Below, in pieces: positions 36,869-48,898 of a stretch of 64,000 bases of DNA (within the stretch, counting starts at the first letter, position 1; the number at the start of each line of letters is the position of its first letter). The notes below the pieces were generated by a model, which was given only the letters and a program-made list of their open reading frames with translations, made no database searches and was not told the origin of the DNA. Both the position numbers and the translations under genes were made by a program. Source of the DNA: Cercis canadensis (Eukaryota > Streptophyta > Magnoliopsida > Fabales > Fabaceae); assembly GCA_003255065.1 (NCBI GenBank), contig QAOA01005000.1, positions 235,442 through 299,441 of the forward strand, read 5' to 3'.

Positions 36869-37497
36869 TGTTGAAATAGTTTGTAAATGAGCTTATAAAA
36901 TCAAGTCCCACATTGGTTAAATTAGAGTATGTAAAAAGCTTTATAAAAGCTAATTAAAGTTATAAATTAACTTTTGATATATGGGCACAAGCTCATTTGA
37001 TAAGCGCAAAATAGTCTAACAAGTCAAAGCTCATTAATAGTCTTTGATTGGCACTTGGGGCATTTTGGGCCTTGATCGATTTGACAAATATTTTAACATT
37101 TGGTTTAATACTTGGATCGGACCGGGTTAGGTCGGTTTGACCTGATTCGAATGAGTAAACCTGAAAGACAATTGTATCTGTTTCGAACAGACAGTTGTGT
37201 CTATTTCAAACAGACTGTTGTATCTATTCCGAACAAACAATTGTGTCTATTCTGAATAGACAATTATGTGTGTTAATTATTAACCAATTATATTTGTTCA
37301 TTAGTGTCTTTTCAACTCTATAAAAGGGAACTCCCTAATGCATTAGAATTTACTTTTTCATTAAGAGTTTTTTAGGGCTTTGTTGTATCCTGGAGTAACT
37401 TACTTTTTATAGAGAAACAATATTACACTCAAAACAGTGTAATAATTCACGCCTCAAATTCATTCTGTTTTAGTCTCCATTAACGTTTTTCCTAACA
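36869..37497 (+). repeat. Solo LTR, 629 bp
   Basis: It starts TGTTGAAATAG and ends CCTAACA, giving TG...CA ends. It is flanked by gctgt (36864-36868) and actgt (37498-37502), a 4-of-5 match suiting a 5-bp target duplication. Inside there is a TATA box in ctataaaagggaa near 37319, followed by a leader-like region. No internal retroelement sequence is next to it, so recombination between the two LTRs has probably removed the body. Repeats of a gaacagacaattgtgtctat-type word occupy about 37160-37265. Confidence 0.7.
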
Positions 37498-39377
37498 ACT
37501 GTTGTGGAGGATGTCTTTTTTGCTTTCTGCAAGTTCCATTGGTTGTGTTGCCTTGTACATGAACATTGTATGTCAGGTCCAGCATATATGCTAGAAGCTT
37601 TGATCAGAGTTGATATTAGCTTATGATCTTTGTAGGATTTTTGTTCAGATTTTACTATTATCTTGGTAATAGGAAAGGTGATGTTGTTAGAAGCAAAGGG
37701 ATTCTAACTTGCTCTGGGTCTATCTTGCTTGTGTTTTGAATAGAATTGGTTCCACTCTAATGCAGGTGAAACATGATAGAAATGAACTAGACGAAGTTCT
37801 ATGTGATGAGTACACATAGAGATGCCGGTTGAATTTGAATTTTTTTTTTTTTTTTTTGGTTTCTCAAGGTATCTCCAAGCTTTGTCTGGGACTGATCCTT
37901 CAAGGTATTGTTGGGCACTAAAGCGGGTACCTCTCTCAAGAAAACTTGCTGCATCCACAAGCCCTTGAACTCAAGTGTGTAATGAATTTTCGTCCCCTTC
38001 CTCCAAAACACTTTAAAAATCCTTAAGAAATCTTCATTAGTAAGAAAATAAGGTAATTGTTAGATATAAAACTATTTATTGATTTTTACTTAAGTTTTTA
38101 GGTTGAATCGATTCTTGATATAGTATCAAAATTTCTTTGACCAAACAGGTCAAGAGATCTAATCCTTCTATTCCAATTTTCTCAATTAAATTAAAATTTT
38201 AGCTCTAGGATAAGTGAGCATGTGTTATGTTCATACTTCAAACTCAAAAAACTTTCATATATAGGGGTATAAATATAAAATTATTTATAGACCTTCACAT
38301 AACTACTTAAGTTTTTGGGCGAGAATAATACCTCATTTAAAAGCATGCGCTCTCTTGATTTGTATTGCTTTATTGGTAGAAATAAGATGTCAATTCAGTT
38401 ACGTAATCTTGATCATGATATTTTCTTTGTGAATAACTTACAGCAGGCCACACAAGCGGGCGTGAAATCACAAGTAAATCAAATTTGATGAATAAGTGGT
38501 TAATATTTTCAAAGGCCCCAATCTTTAGATGTGCTGTCTTCTTGTTCAAATTTCCATCATTCTCATTTAACGTTTGTTGTCGCCATGTAAGGAATCTAAC
38601 ATCACAATTCACAAAAGGCCTTGTCCGTATGGCTTCCTGTTGTAACAACCATTATGACTTCCAAGCCGAAACCAATAATTTAGAAAGAAAGAAAAAAATT
38701 ACTATGCAGACATATCAGGATAACCTCAGTAAAAGACAATCTTTTGAAGTTGAATAATTTCTGTCCTGACAGATAAATAGATCAATGCAATTCAGTAAAT
38801 CATTTTTATTTACATTCTTTATGTTTTAAGAGTGATTGACGCTAACTTTTTCTGTTCTTTTGCCTATCGAAATCAAAGGTAAGAAAACTTCGCTTGGGCT
38901 ATCATAAGTTTAATTGGTGCAATAAAATTTTACAATACAATAACAAAACTTCAATTCAAATGTCTCAGATCAATACACGCCACTATGATATGCAACTAGA
39001 GTTTTTCTTGTCTCAGTTATCTCTACCCATTTTTTTTAGGGACTGTAGAGAGTACACACAGTGTGAGCAAGTTGTCAGTGTCACCTCAGAATATTTGTTA
39101 ACCATTTAAGCTCCTTAACTTAAAAGAAGAGAAAGAGTAAAAAGAAAGCTGAAAAGAAAGAACTCTTGGTGAAGAAGAGAGTATATTTATAACCAGCACA
39201 TAACATCAGAACACCTGTAATGCTCTCATCTCACAAGGAGAAAACAACCTTTCCACTTTCCATTTACACGTCTCTAGCTACTTCCTTATTCCCCAATCAA
39301 TGTTTTCTGATTACTCTATAGCACTTGTTCTGGCTTAGCTTACATTTTGTAGCTTACAAAATCCTCTCAAGTGCACC
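37498..39377. other. Upstream region of the NRT2.7-like gene, with a possible exon fragment
   Basis: On the minus strand 37850-37957 reads GLVDAASFLERGTRFSAQ and on to a WRYLEK sequence. It has coding-like composition and an acceptor-like ttcaag before it, but runs straight into poly-A. I do not recognise it. The rest is AT-rich and non-coding. A weak TATA-like tatttataa at 39184-39192 lies about 190 nt before the transporter ATG. Confidence 0.45.
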
Positions 39378-42044
39378 ATGCAAGCTCACCATGGTAAACC
39401 TTCCTTCCCTCTACCCGTGGATGCTGATCACAAAGCCACCGAGTTCCGGCCACTTTCACTGGCACAACCCCATATGCGTGCCTTCCACCTTGCATGGCTC
39501 AACCTTTTTTCTTGCTTCTTCTCCACCTTCTCCATCCCTCCACTCCTTCCCATAATTCGGCATGACCTGAATCTCACCCCTACAGACATCGGCAACGCCG
39601 GCATCGCCTCCTTCGTGGGCTCCATCTTCTCCCGCTTCTTGATGGGACCCACCTGTGACCTTGTGGGTCCCCGCATAGCGTCCGGCACACTCTCCCTCCT
39701 TACTGCTCCGGTCATCCTTGCAACCTCTCTCGTCTCCTCACCTCAAGCTTTTATCGTCATTCGGTTCCTCGTGGGTTTCTGCCTGGCTAATTTTGTGTCC
39801 AACCAGTTCTGGATGAGCTCTATGTTCTCCGGCAACATCGTCGGCATAGCTAACGGTGTTGCTGCTGGATGGGCCAACGCGGGTTCTGGTGTGACTCAAC
39901 TAGTTATGCCACTTGTCTACTCTCTAATCACGTTCTTCAACGTACAATCTTCAACTGCTTGGAGGCTTGCGTTTATAATTCCCGCAATCTTCCAAGCAGT
40001 CACGGGAATTTTGGTCTTGGCGTTTGGCCAAGACCTTCCTTCCGGTGACTATGTGCGTTCCCGGAAAACGCCAAAAGAAAACAACAACAACAACTTATTT
40101 AACGTTTTATTTCATGGGTTGTCCAATTACAGAGGTTGGATTTTGGGGTTGTTATATGCGTTTTCTTTTGGGGTGGAACTAACCACAGATAACATTATAG
40201 CACAGTATTTTTATGATAGGTTTAAGTTGAATGTTCAAACGGCAGGAACAATTGCGGCGTGTTTTGGGATGGCGAATTTGTTTTCACGGCCAATGGGAGG
40301 GGTGATTTCTGATAAAATGGGAAAGAGGTTTGGAATGAGGGGAAGGTTGTGGGGTTTGTGGGTGGTCCAAACAGTGGCTGGATTGTTGTGTGTGTTGCTT
40401 GGACGAGTTGACTCTTTGTGGAGTTCTATCCTTGTTATGTGTACCTTCTCTATATTTGTTCAAGCTGCTTCTGGCCTCACGTTTGGTGTTGTTCCTTTCG
40501 TCTCCAAAAGGTTAGTTTCTCTTAACTCATTCTTTTGTTTCAAAAATTAAAGCTTGGTTTTGAAAAACAAATGGGAAAGAAAAGTAAATAAAAAGATTGA
40601 TACATTAGCAAGAGATAATAGATCATTAATTATAATCATATTTTTTAAAAAATTATTCTCTTTATTTTCACCACTTCTTAAAAAAAATTATTTTTTGGTT
40701 CATAAAATTTACAAAAAAAATTATTTGACTCCAAACATGGAGGCATTCCAATTTAGTTTTTTTTCCTTATATTGTATGAATATCAAAAAATATTCTCAAT
40801 ATGATGTGGTTATTCTATTAATTTATGTGATTATCTTTTGGACATATATAGTTATTCTGTTTATATATATTATTATCATATTAAAAATAAGCGAAATAAT
40901 CACATATATAAAAAAAAAAAAATATTAAAAAAACTATATTTAGAATCAAATTGACTTTTTTGATAATTTGAAAAAACAAAAAAAAAATTCAAAAAAATTA
41001 TGAAAGTGAGAAATTAATTAAAAAGTTAAGATTTTAAGGGAATATGACACACACATATGAGAAAATGAGAAGATGATTATTAAAGATGGACAGGTGCATT
41101 ATTCTCGTAAAATACTTTTTTAGTTATGTGATTATTTTATCTATATATATGATTATCTTGTTTATGTATATATTTGAACATAATAATCATATATTAAACA
41201 CAATAATTATATATTTTACATATAATAATCATATATATTTATAACCAAGTAATTTGGTGAAATTTTAGTCATTTTGAAAGTTGACAAATTTAGCATCCTT
41301 TAGGAAATAGTTTTCTTAAATTTTATACAAATTTAAAAATTTTAACCCACCAATTTAATCCCTTTCTCTCGTTAATTGCTTCTACGGCATATTCCTTTTC
41401 CTACATCGTAGGAAAATGTTTTTAACTTTTTTTAATCTCTCGCCAGACATCATATTCCTTTTTTTTACGATGTTAAGGGTAGCAATTTGACTAATGGGCC
41501 ATAGCAACACTGTTTAGACTCACATTGTGTGTCACATTGCATGGTTGACAAAATATAAAATTTTACTAGATTCACTATTTTTTTTTTTTGGTTTGTTTTG
41601 TGCAGGGCAATATAATCCAATAAAATTTTGATTGCACTAATTGAACCAATACAAGAGTTAGTCAAAATAATATGCAAAAATGTCACTCACATTCCTTCCC
41701 TTTAGCAAGGGTAGCATAGCAATGGCTTAAATCATGTTTCGACCATTTTGTTACTGAAATCTATTACAAGTTTTCATTTTTCATTCATCCTCTTTCGCAG
41801 ATCACTGGGAGTCATTTCAGGAATGACAGGCAGCGGAGGGACTATAGGGGCTGTGGTGACTCAAATGCTGTTGTTTTCAGGCGCTAACTTGTCAAAGCAA
41901 ACAAGCATATCTCTTATGGGCCTTATGATGATTGTCTGTACTCTTCCAGTAACCTTGATGTACTTCCCTCAATGGGGTGGTATGTGCTGTGGCCCTTCCT
42001 CAGATCACCATTTCCCTGACGAAAATTACAGCCTGCTAGAATAG
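39378..42044 (+). CDS. NRT2.7: High-affinity nitrate transporter, NRT2.7 type
   Basis: Major facilitator superfamily nitrate/nitrite porter; NRT2.7 of Arabidopsis sits in the tonoplast and loads nitrate into seeds. Two exons, 39378-40510 and 41801-42044, with GT/AG borders and matching phase give 458 aa. The 1290-bp intron is AT-rich. The protein has about twelve hydrophobic spans, the NNP signatures AAGWANAGSGVTQ and ISGMTGSGGTIGAVVTQ, and the conserved SFGVELTTDNIIAQYF and PQWGGMCCGPSS stretches. The short N- and C-termini and the wording RAFHLAWLNLFSCFFSTF point to the NRT2.7 branch rather than the root NRT2.1/2.2/2.4 group. The ATG at 39378 gives the expected N-terminus; the frame is closed shortly upstream. 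Two-component partner NAR2 (NRT3) is not in the window. The frame at 40554-40928 lies in the intron and is not a gene. Confidence 0.95.
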
Positions 42045-43074
42045 CATTCATGTACAAGATATGAATGGGTTCTCGTACTCAAGCTGATAAGTGCATTCTG
42101 CAGAAAGAAAGGATGGCATTATTCACCCCCAATTAGATTCTGAAGATATAGAATAATAAACAATCAGCTTGTATATTTGTTATGCATTAGAATTCACTGT
42201 AAAAGTATTCATTTTGTCTCCAGCGCAAAACAAATATAACAATACTGAAACAACTAGGCGGACAAACTACATAAGATAATGATATAACTATACTAAAATA
42301 TGTTTCCTCCAGTTATTATATGAGTAATCCCTGTGGTATCAGCAGAACAGAATTCATCAAATGTGCAATAATAAAATGTACACCTTCAGCCTGCCTACAC
42401 AAGTGCACTCTGGAAATTTCAGATTGTTCTTTTTTTTTTTCTCTTTTGTTTTGGTTCTTGTTTTTTTTTAGAAGGCGGGGAGAGGGGGTATGAGTGCAAA
42501 TTTGGAATACCAAACGCATTTGTGTTTTCCAACGTAATAACTACAGTCAAATTATTCTCATAATTTCTTTATTTATCATCCTCTGAGATCCAATTTTAAT
42601 ATAATAAACTTGTGGAGGAAAGTGAAGCAGACTACTGTAAAACCAAATCTCACAAGTCAGTTAAAGCCATCAAAACCAAAAGAAATGGCTTTTGCTGCAA
42701 AAAGAAGCAACATGTATGGAAATTCTGTAAAACAGTATGTTGTTTTGAGTAAGACCATATACAAAGAATCATGCAGTTCTCCATTTTTCAAGTCAGAGAA
42801 ATTGACGTATGGAGCTCCTATATTTTGTATCTTTAAACAAGAATATAGGTCTCATTTCATATAAGATTAAACTCTTCAGACATTGATAGTTTCAATCATG
42901 TCACCATAATATAGTTAAGCTTAGGGAAATATGTAGATGTTATCCTGGGCGAGAATTTTACAAAGAGGAAAAGGTTTCTGTTTCTGTAACAATAACGCAA
43001 GGTGTGAACTTCAGTTCTCAATCTTAAGAGAAGCTAAGTAACCTAGCAGATGTCACAATCTTACCAATTATGAA
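42045..43074. other. Convergent intergenic space
   Basis: Lies between the stop of the NRT2.7-like gene and the stop of the minus-strand membrane protein gene, so it should hold both 3' UTRs. A poly-T/poly-A-rich stretch lies at 42427-42470. No gene supported; the plus frame at 42610-42864 has no known domain. Confidence 0.55.
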
Positions 43075-46000
43075 TCAATTTTGGATGCCATAGGCATAAA
43101 GCACCCCCATTGCAGGAGGACAGGATTTTGAATGTTGACACACCTAGAAAACACACTAACTCCAGTCTAGGTAGTTACTGTGGATTAACTACCCTTAACC
43201 AGAAGTATCAGATCCTATTTGATTCTGTAACTCATTTTCCCTCCTTTCTTCTTCAATGAGTAACATAATTATATTAGAAGGCTTTAAAGAGGACAATACC
43301 AAGTACACAGGGAGGCCACCACCACCAGGAGCAACTATTTCAATAATTTTAATAAAAGAATAATGAGTTTATGGAATAGAATACTTGGGGAGAGAGATTT
43401 CCCTTTAAGAGCAAACCACTGCACGGGGTGCAAAAAAAAGCTCATAGCTTCCAGAATATTCATCATCCTAAAGCTAAAATGACAAGCTCATCAATTTAAA
43501 GACTGATCAATTTAAAATAGCATATTACCTTTCTCAGTTGTTTTGACCAAGATGCTTTCGAGTCTTTCTATAAATAAAGAAAATGCTTTCTGAGTTGGTA
43601 AATCTGGCAACGTCCACCAACTACCAAGAATTCCAACCAAAGTGAACTTCTTATCTCTTACTTCAACATTAGCCAGAGAGAGAAGCTTATAGTCCTGAAC
43701 TTCAACTTTACTGGCATATAAAGACTGCAGAATAAAGAATCATTATACGTCAAAGGTGATAGTCACATAATAAACAGAGCACTCAAAACCATTGAGATGA
43801 GTGAAATATAAGATCTAAAAGTATTATAATTGTAGTCTTTGGTACACTCATTACACATTCATGGTCAAAGGGTGATATTGGTTTTACCAACATTATAGAA
43901 CCAATACATCAATGCATATATTATAACATCTGATTCTTCTTTAGGAGACCACTTTATAAAACAACAGTGGGTAAAATCCTTTACAACCAGAAATCATGTG
44001 ATGGTTAATAAATAAATATGCATAGCAATTTGGTAATGTGCCCTGCCATAAAATAGATACTCTAAAGAGATAAAGAGACGCATAACTGGCCATGAGCAGC
44101 TGAATTAAAGCAACAAAAGACAACAAGGAATACACTATCCATTGAACTTGCACAACTTTAGTGTGCTTGAATGCTTATGTTGTGATGTGCTGTGGGTTTC
44201 CTTACTTGCACTCATAAGGCTATTGACAAACAACCAACCCCTCTCTATAAAAGTGCTAGCAGTATAAAACAAAACAAATATTCAGTCATGCCATCAGTTT
44301 ATCAATTATCATTAAATGATATTAGATCCCCATGTTATAAACGTAGACAGAATTGAGATTGTTAATTACAGTTTCATGTTACAACCATATAATCATATAA
44401 GAGATGGTCACACACCTTTAATTTATGCAACTGAGGCTCTTGGTGCATAGATTGTTTGCACAACTGCAATATTCAGAATTTGTAATTAAGACATTACCAA
44501 GAAATATCATATAAATTCTGTTCAAAACAACATTTATTCAAAGAAATGAATAATTAAACATAAGGAGCAAGGTCAAAGATATAGTTGTAAACTGATTGTC
44601 ACATAAAACATTATTCAAGAATTCTAAAGTGCTATGTATTGAGAAGAATGCATTATAAGGATCTTAAGAACTTGATAGGGCAAGTAAGACATTAAAGTAT
44701 ATGGGACCATTTATACATTATCAAGTTATTAATGGCAACTGAACAGAAGGCTATCAGACCTGATCAACGAAGACATAGACAGAGAAAGGGTTAGGCTTTG
44801 TGCTGAGAAGGAATAAGGTGACTTTGATGAACAACAGTGTAATTGGATTATCCAAGTTTGTCAACACAGTAAGAAAGAATAAAAGAGGCAGCCACAATTT
44901 CCTAGCAAATTTCCACAGCTGTTTTCGATATTCTTCCTCCTCTGAAAGATTCCGTGAGTCTTCATAATTGTCCACCAAAGCAATGTCAGCTACTTGTTGC
45001 AAATAAAAACACCAAGGTTATTAAGTGCATGACTGAAAGAAAAGAATACCAATAAGATATCCATCTCACCATCCATAGCATGAGCCATGATTGATCCACA
45101 TGCAATTGAAACGCCTAAAATGCTTCCACAGATGAAGTTACTGCCTGGAATAGGACCAGTACCAGTGTGTGACATAAAAAAAAAAAAAAAAGGATAATCT
45201 TTAGCAAAAGTTGAAGGCAAGTGTTAGGTTCCAATATTTGGGTATCACTTCGCATGGAAGAATTTTGATTGTCAAGCATTTCAAGCCCCATGCTACTTTC
45301 CATCAAAACCATTTCTTGACTCACAAACGAAACTTTTGAGGTTAAAATATGAAAGTCATCATATTGCTGATGTCAGGTTAAAATAACCACCCTGTTTTAG
45401 ATTAATTGATAGATATTTATGGACAATTGCAAGCTTGACTAAAATGCTAATAACTATAAATAATTTTACATTTTCCTCATAGCTACCTCTCACCATTTTG
45501 TCACGCCATCATTGTTCAAAGAAGGCCTCTTCGCTGTTACTACTTTTGTATGCCACAAAGTCTATTCATTATTGTCTCCGTCTTTGCAAAAATACTCAAA
45601 GAATATTTAACCCTACATCTTGATTGGACTAACTTAATTCAAGTAGATACTATATCAACAAAAGAAGGAAATTAACCCATCAAAATTATTAGTTTCAAAT
45701 TCACAAAGAGGACAACTAGCAACCATGTAAACCTCTTTCTAAAGCATCAAAACTCAAAATATAAAAATATCAATTTTTAGAGTTCATGGAGCAATTGACG
45801 ATTGGAGCAAACCAAAAAAAAAAAAAATTATAGAAAAAAAAAAAGAGAATTCCGCAAGAAATCATCCAAACAGAACAGCATGACTTACCAGAAAGATGGA
45901 TATTCCGTAGGTATTTTGTACTTTTAATTACATGGGGTTGAAATATGAAGGCACGTCCATATACTGAAGGTTCGAGGCTCTGCAATAATGTTTTTGCCGT

Positions 46001-46211
46001 ATGAAAGTTTCCATAATCTGAAGCAAAAACGTGCTCAAAGCTCAGAGATGAAAGAATTTCGTAAAATTAAATTTTGGAAAAAGAAGAAGAGGGAAAAGAA
46101 GAACCTACAGAACTGCTTGAAATGCGAAATCGATGAAGAAGAAGTTGACGACGAACACGTTACTGTGAGACAATGACGAATTGGACGAAGCAATTTTGCA
46201 GTGCAAGCCAT
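43075..46211 (-). CDS. Unrecognised multi-exon membrane protein, possibly organelle-targeted
   Basis: I do not recognise the family. Nine exons join in frame: 46109-46211, 45889-46017, 45297-45332 (or 45249-45332), 45070-45144, 44760-44989, 44416-44463, 43529-43724, 43300-43334 and 43075-43143. Total is 921 or 969 nt including the stop (306 or 322 aa), depending on which of two donors, both phase 1, ends exon 3. The N-terminus (MACTAKLLRPIRHC, then a long Ser/Thr run) is basic, hydroxylated and free of acids until later, like a plastid or mitochondrial transit peptide. Exon 4 encodes a small-residue hydrophobic span (ICGSILGVSIACGSIMAHA). Exon 5 encodes an acidic stretch followed by LWLPLLFFLTVLTNLDNP and a second hydrophobic run. 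The C-terminus has VGILGSWWTLPDLP and a Gly-rich VAPGGGGLPVYL. Matching phases at eight junctions make this a real gene; the last two exons and exon 3 are the least certain. Confidence 0.72.
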
Positions 46212-47371
46212 GTTTTCGATGCTTCTACCGTCTCCGGTTAGATTATGCTCGTCAAAGTCAAATTATATTCAAGGAAACCACCGTCAGGGGAAACGACTTC
46301 CACTCGCTGTGAAGCGATTCCCTCTCATCGGTCGTTTTCTGCTCAAACACTTAAAACGCAGCCAGATTTGTCTCATAAACGACGTTTACAATGACTTGCG
46401 TTGCTTTAATATGCTATCGCCCAAGGACCGTCTACGGAGCAAAAGAAAAAGTCAGCTGTAAACGGGAGTTCACTCGGTTGGTGAAAGAATTATGGCTTAA
46501 GATCAAGATTCTATACTTTTTTGGTGTAAATTCGAATCTTGCTACTTACAATCTCGCTCTTGCTATTAACAATCTCGCTTGGTAGATATTTCTTTATAAA
46601 GATCTCTAACGCTCAAATATTAATTAAGTAACTTCTTTTAAGAGTCAAGGGTACCTTGAAAAAAAATTTGAGCCTCTATTTGTCATTTGTGTCAATTGAT
46701 TTGAAAAATATTATACCGCAAGTCACCATAGTTTTAGGTCTCTGTAATTTTTTTTTTTTTCGAAAATTCTTAAGTGTTTCAAAATGCTTCAGTTAAGTCC
46801 TAACTGTAATATGTTATTATGACTCCATTAGTAAAATGAACGGTCTCATAGTGTAGAGACGTTAGTCGTAACACTAATGTCATCTGAGTGACATAGACTT
46901 AGTCCAACTTATTATCTAATAAGAAGTTCACATGACTTGATAGAGAGGAAAAGATAGTTGAAGATGTACTAAAGTATCAATAAATTTATTACCTTCAGAA
47001 AATAATATACTTAGAAATTGTTTTATAAAAGACATGAATCACATCAAAGAAGAGAAAATATTCATCTTAATTCCTAGACTACCATGATTTGTTATTGGCA
47101 AAATGNGTTCACATGACTTCATAGAGAGGAAAAGATAGTTGAAGATGTACTAAAGTATCAATAAATTTATTACCTTCAGAAAATAATATACTTAGAAATT
47201 GTTTTATAAAAGACATGAATCACATCAAAGAAGAGAAAATATTCATCTTAATTCCTAGACTACCATGATTTGTTATTGGCAAAATGACAGCAAAAAGTGT
47301 TGTTTAAAAAAAAAAATAAGTAAATGAAGCAGTTGAAAAAGTATTTACTGTTTTGGGGTAGTTTTAAGTTT
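46212..47371. other. Intergenic DNA with an N-split repeat
   Basis: The first ~150 bases are probably promoter of the minus-strand membrane protein gene. Plus frames at 46201-46461 and 46391-46585 overlap that promoter and have no domain. The 180 bp repeat is listed separately. No other gene supported. Confidence 0.5.
46926..47286 (+). repeat. 180 bp direct repeat split by a single N
   Basis: 46926-47105 and 47107-47286 are identical except for one base (cttgatag versus cttcatag) and meet at the N at 47106. Such a pair usually marks two contig ends joined without merging their overlap. The true genome may have a single copy. Confidence 0.92.
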
Positions 47372-47579
47372 GAGTAAAATCCCTATTTAGTCCTCGAAAG
47401 ATAGGTTCGGTAACAGTTTAGTCCTCCAAAGATTTTTACTGACATTTTAGTCCTTGGAAGATTGTTCCGTCAGCTATTTTCGTCCTCCGCTTATGTCTGT
47501 TAATTGGACTTAACAGAAAAGGCCACGTTGCACGTTAAGTGCTGACATGGCCGTTAAATGTTGACGTAGCACCTTAAAA
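47372..47579 (+). repeat. Left terminal inverted repeat of the Pack-MULE
   Basis: Runs from GAGTAAAATCCC to the cttaaaaaaat word and is mirrored by 48899-49106. Alignment by eye is good over the full ~205 bp with scattered substitutions. The short ct/tc repeats that follow at 47600-47680 are not part of it. Confidence 0.85.
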
Positions 47580-48468
47580 AAATTTAAAAAAAATTCTCTC
47601 TCTCATCTCTCTCTCTCTCTCTCACTTTCTCCGGCAATATCTTTCTCTCTCTGCCATCTCTCTCTCTCTCTTAATTCCTAAGCTTGCTTTGTTGCAGTAA
47701 GATGATCAGTCCGAGAATGTTGGAGAGAAGAGAAAAGAAAGCGGTAAAAACCTCTCTGATTTGGTCATCGAGTAGTCGGACGACTCTTCAGTAACCCAGG
47801 ATGACCCCTTCGACGCTCGCTTCTTTCGCTGTATACCCCCTCCATCTTTTAATTTTTTTGGTTGACCCAAAATAATTTATCTTCTCTCATAATCCGACCC
47901 ACTTCCCAATTCATCGGTGTTGGTTCAAAGTTCCATAATGATTTACTTCATGCTAGTTTAGAATTGGAAGGCTTCAATTTTGTATGAAAACCATGAAATT
48001 CACACAAGCCAAAGTTAAGAGCTTGGCCTAAGAAATACCTCTACAAATGCAACTATTAGAGTGGACAGTGAAAGAAAGAGATAGAGTTGCAGGAGCTGGA
48101 AAAGACCACGTATGGTGCGTTCTTGACTCCCTCTTCCAAGACTAGTACTACTAGTTTCCAAAAGCCTGATATGCAGAGAATAAAGAACCTTACCCACAAA
48201 AAAAAAAAAAATGTAGTTGGTGTGAATTGTAATGAACCTTAACAGCAAAAACAGCTCTACCACCAGCAGCAGCAGTAAATAATCAGCTTCTGCTCTAGAT
48301 GAGAGGGCATTCAAAGTCCCAACTAACCCAAAACACTTCTCCCGCACATTGATTACCACCAGTACAAATAGACTCTGAAGTCTGAACCTTTCTGATCACC
48401 ATATTTAAGGATGGTAGAAGAGTAAAAAATAAACAGTTTTTCTCTGTATATAGCAGAAGTGCGTTTCA

Positions 48469-48867
48469 TCAGGAACTAGGACAATTCAAGGCAGCCTTTA
48501 TTTGTTGGACAGTGGTGCCGATAAGGTTATTAACAGTAGTCACTGACTCCAAGTTGAGCTTAGCTGATGGCAAACTACTCACTAGAATCTGAAATGCAAC
48601 TGTGATTAGTGAACCTGAAGACCTCCCTGTGTTTCTATGTGGGTTTGAGCTTGTGGAAACTCCATCTCCTCCTCCTCCTTGGTCAGGTTGGCCATCAGGT
48701 GAAATGGTAAAACCAGATGGTAGTAGAGGAATGTATGAAGGGTCTTCACCACTCATTGCTATGTTGATGTATTGCAGCTCAACAGGGCAATACACCACAA
48801 GGGAACCAGCGGCGTCTATGCAGCTCTCTTGGAGTATTAGCATGTTATTCTGGCTGGTGTTGAAAGC
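48469..48867 (-). pseudogene. Captured C-terminal exon of an HD-Zip class IV transcription factor
   Basis: On the minus strand an acceptor (gtgaatag at 48868-48869) opens a frame AFNTSQNNMLILQES that runs 132 codons to a stop at 48469. It contains the family hallmarks LPSGFTISPDG, GSLITVAFQILVSSLP and TTVQQIKAALNCP. These mark the C-terminal START-associated region of HD-Zip IV proteins, nearest in wording to the HDG11/HDG12 type. The homeodomain, zipper and START domain are absent, so this is a gene fragment and not a functional factor. The frame has no stop or frameshift, so capture was recent or the piece is constrained. The sequence from 48000 to 48468 is probably its captured 3' UTR. Confidence 0.9.
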
Positions 48868-48898
48868 CTATTCACATTGAGAATTTTTTTTTTAATTT

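Noticed and set aside
40554..40928. 124-codon plus-strand frame after NRT2.7 exon 1
   Set aside because: Inside the intron, extremely Ile/Lys/Tyr-rich from AT-rich DNA; the GT/AG borders and phase of the intron fit the transporter.
48015..48359. 114-codon minus-strand frame in the Pack-MULE
   Set aside because: Lies after the HD-Zip IV stop; Leu/Phe-rich translation of what is probably captured 3' UTR.
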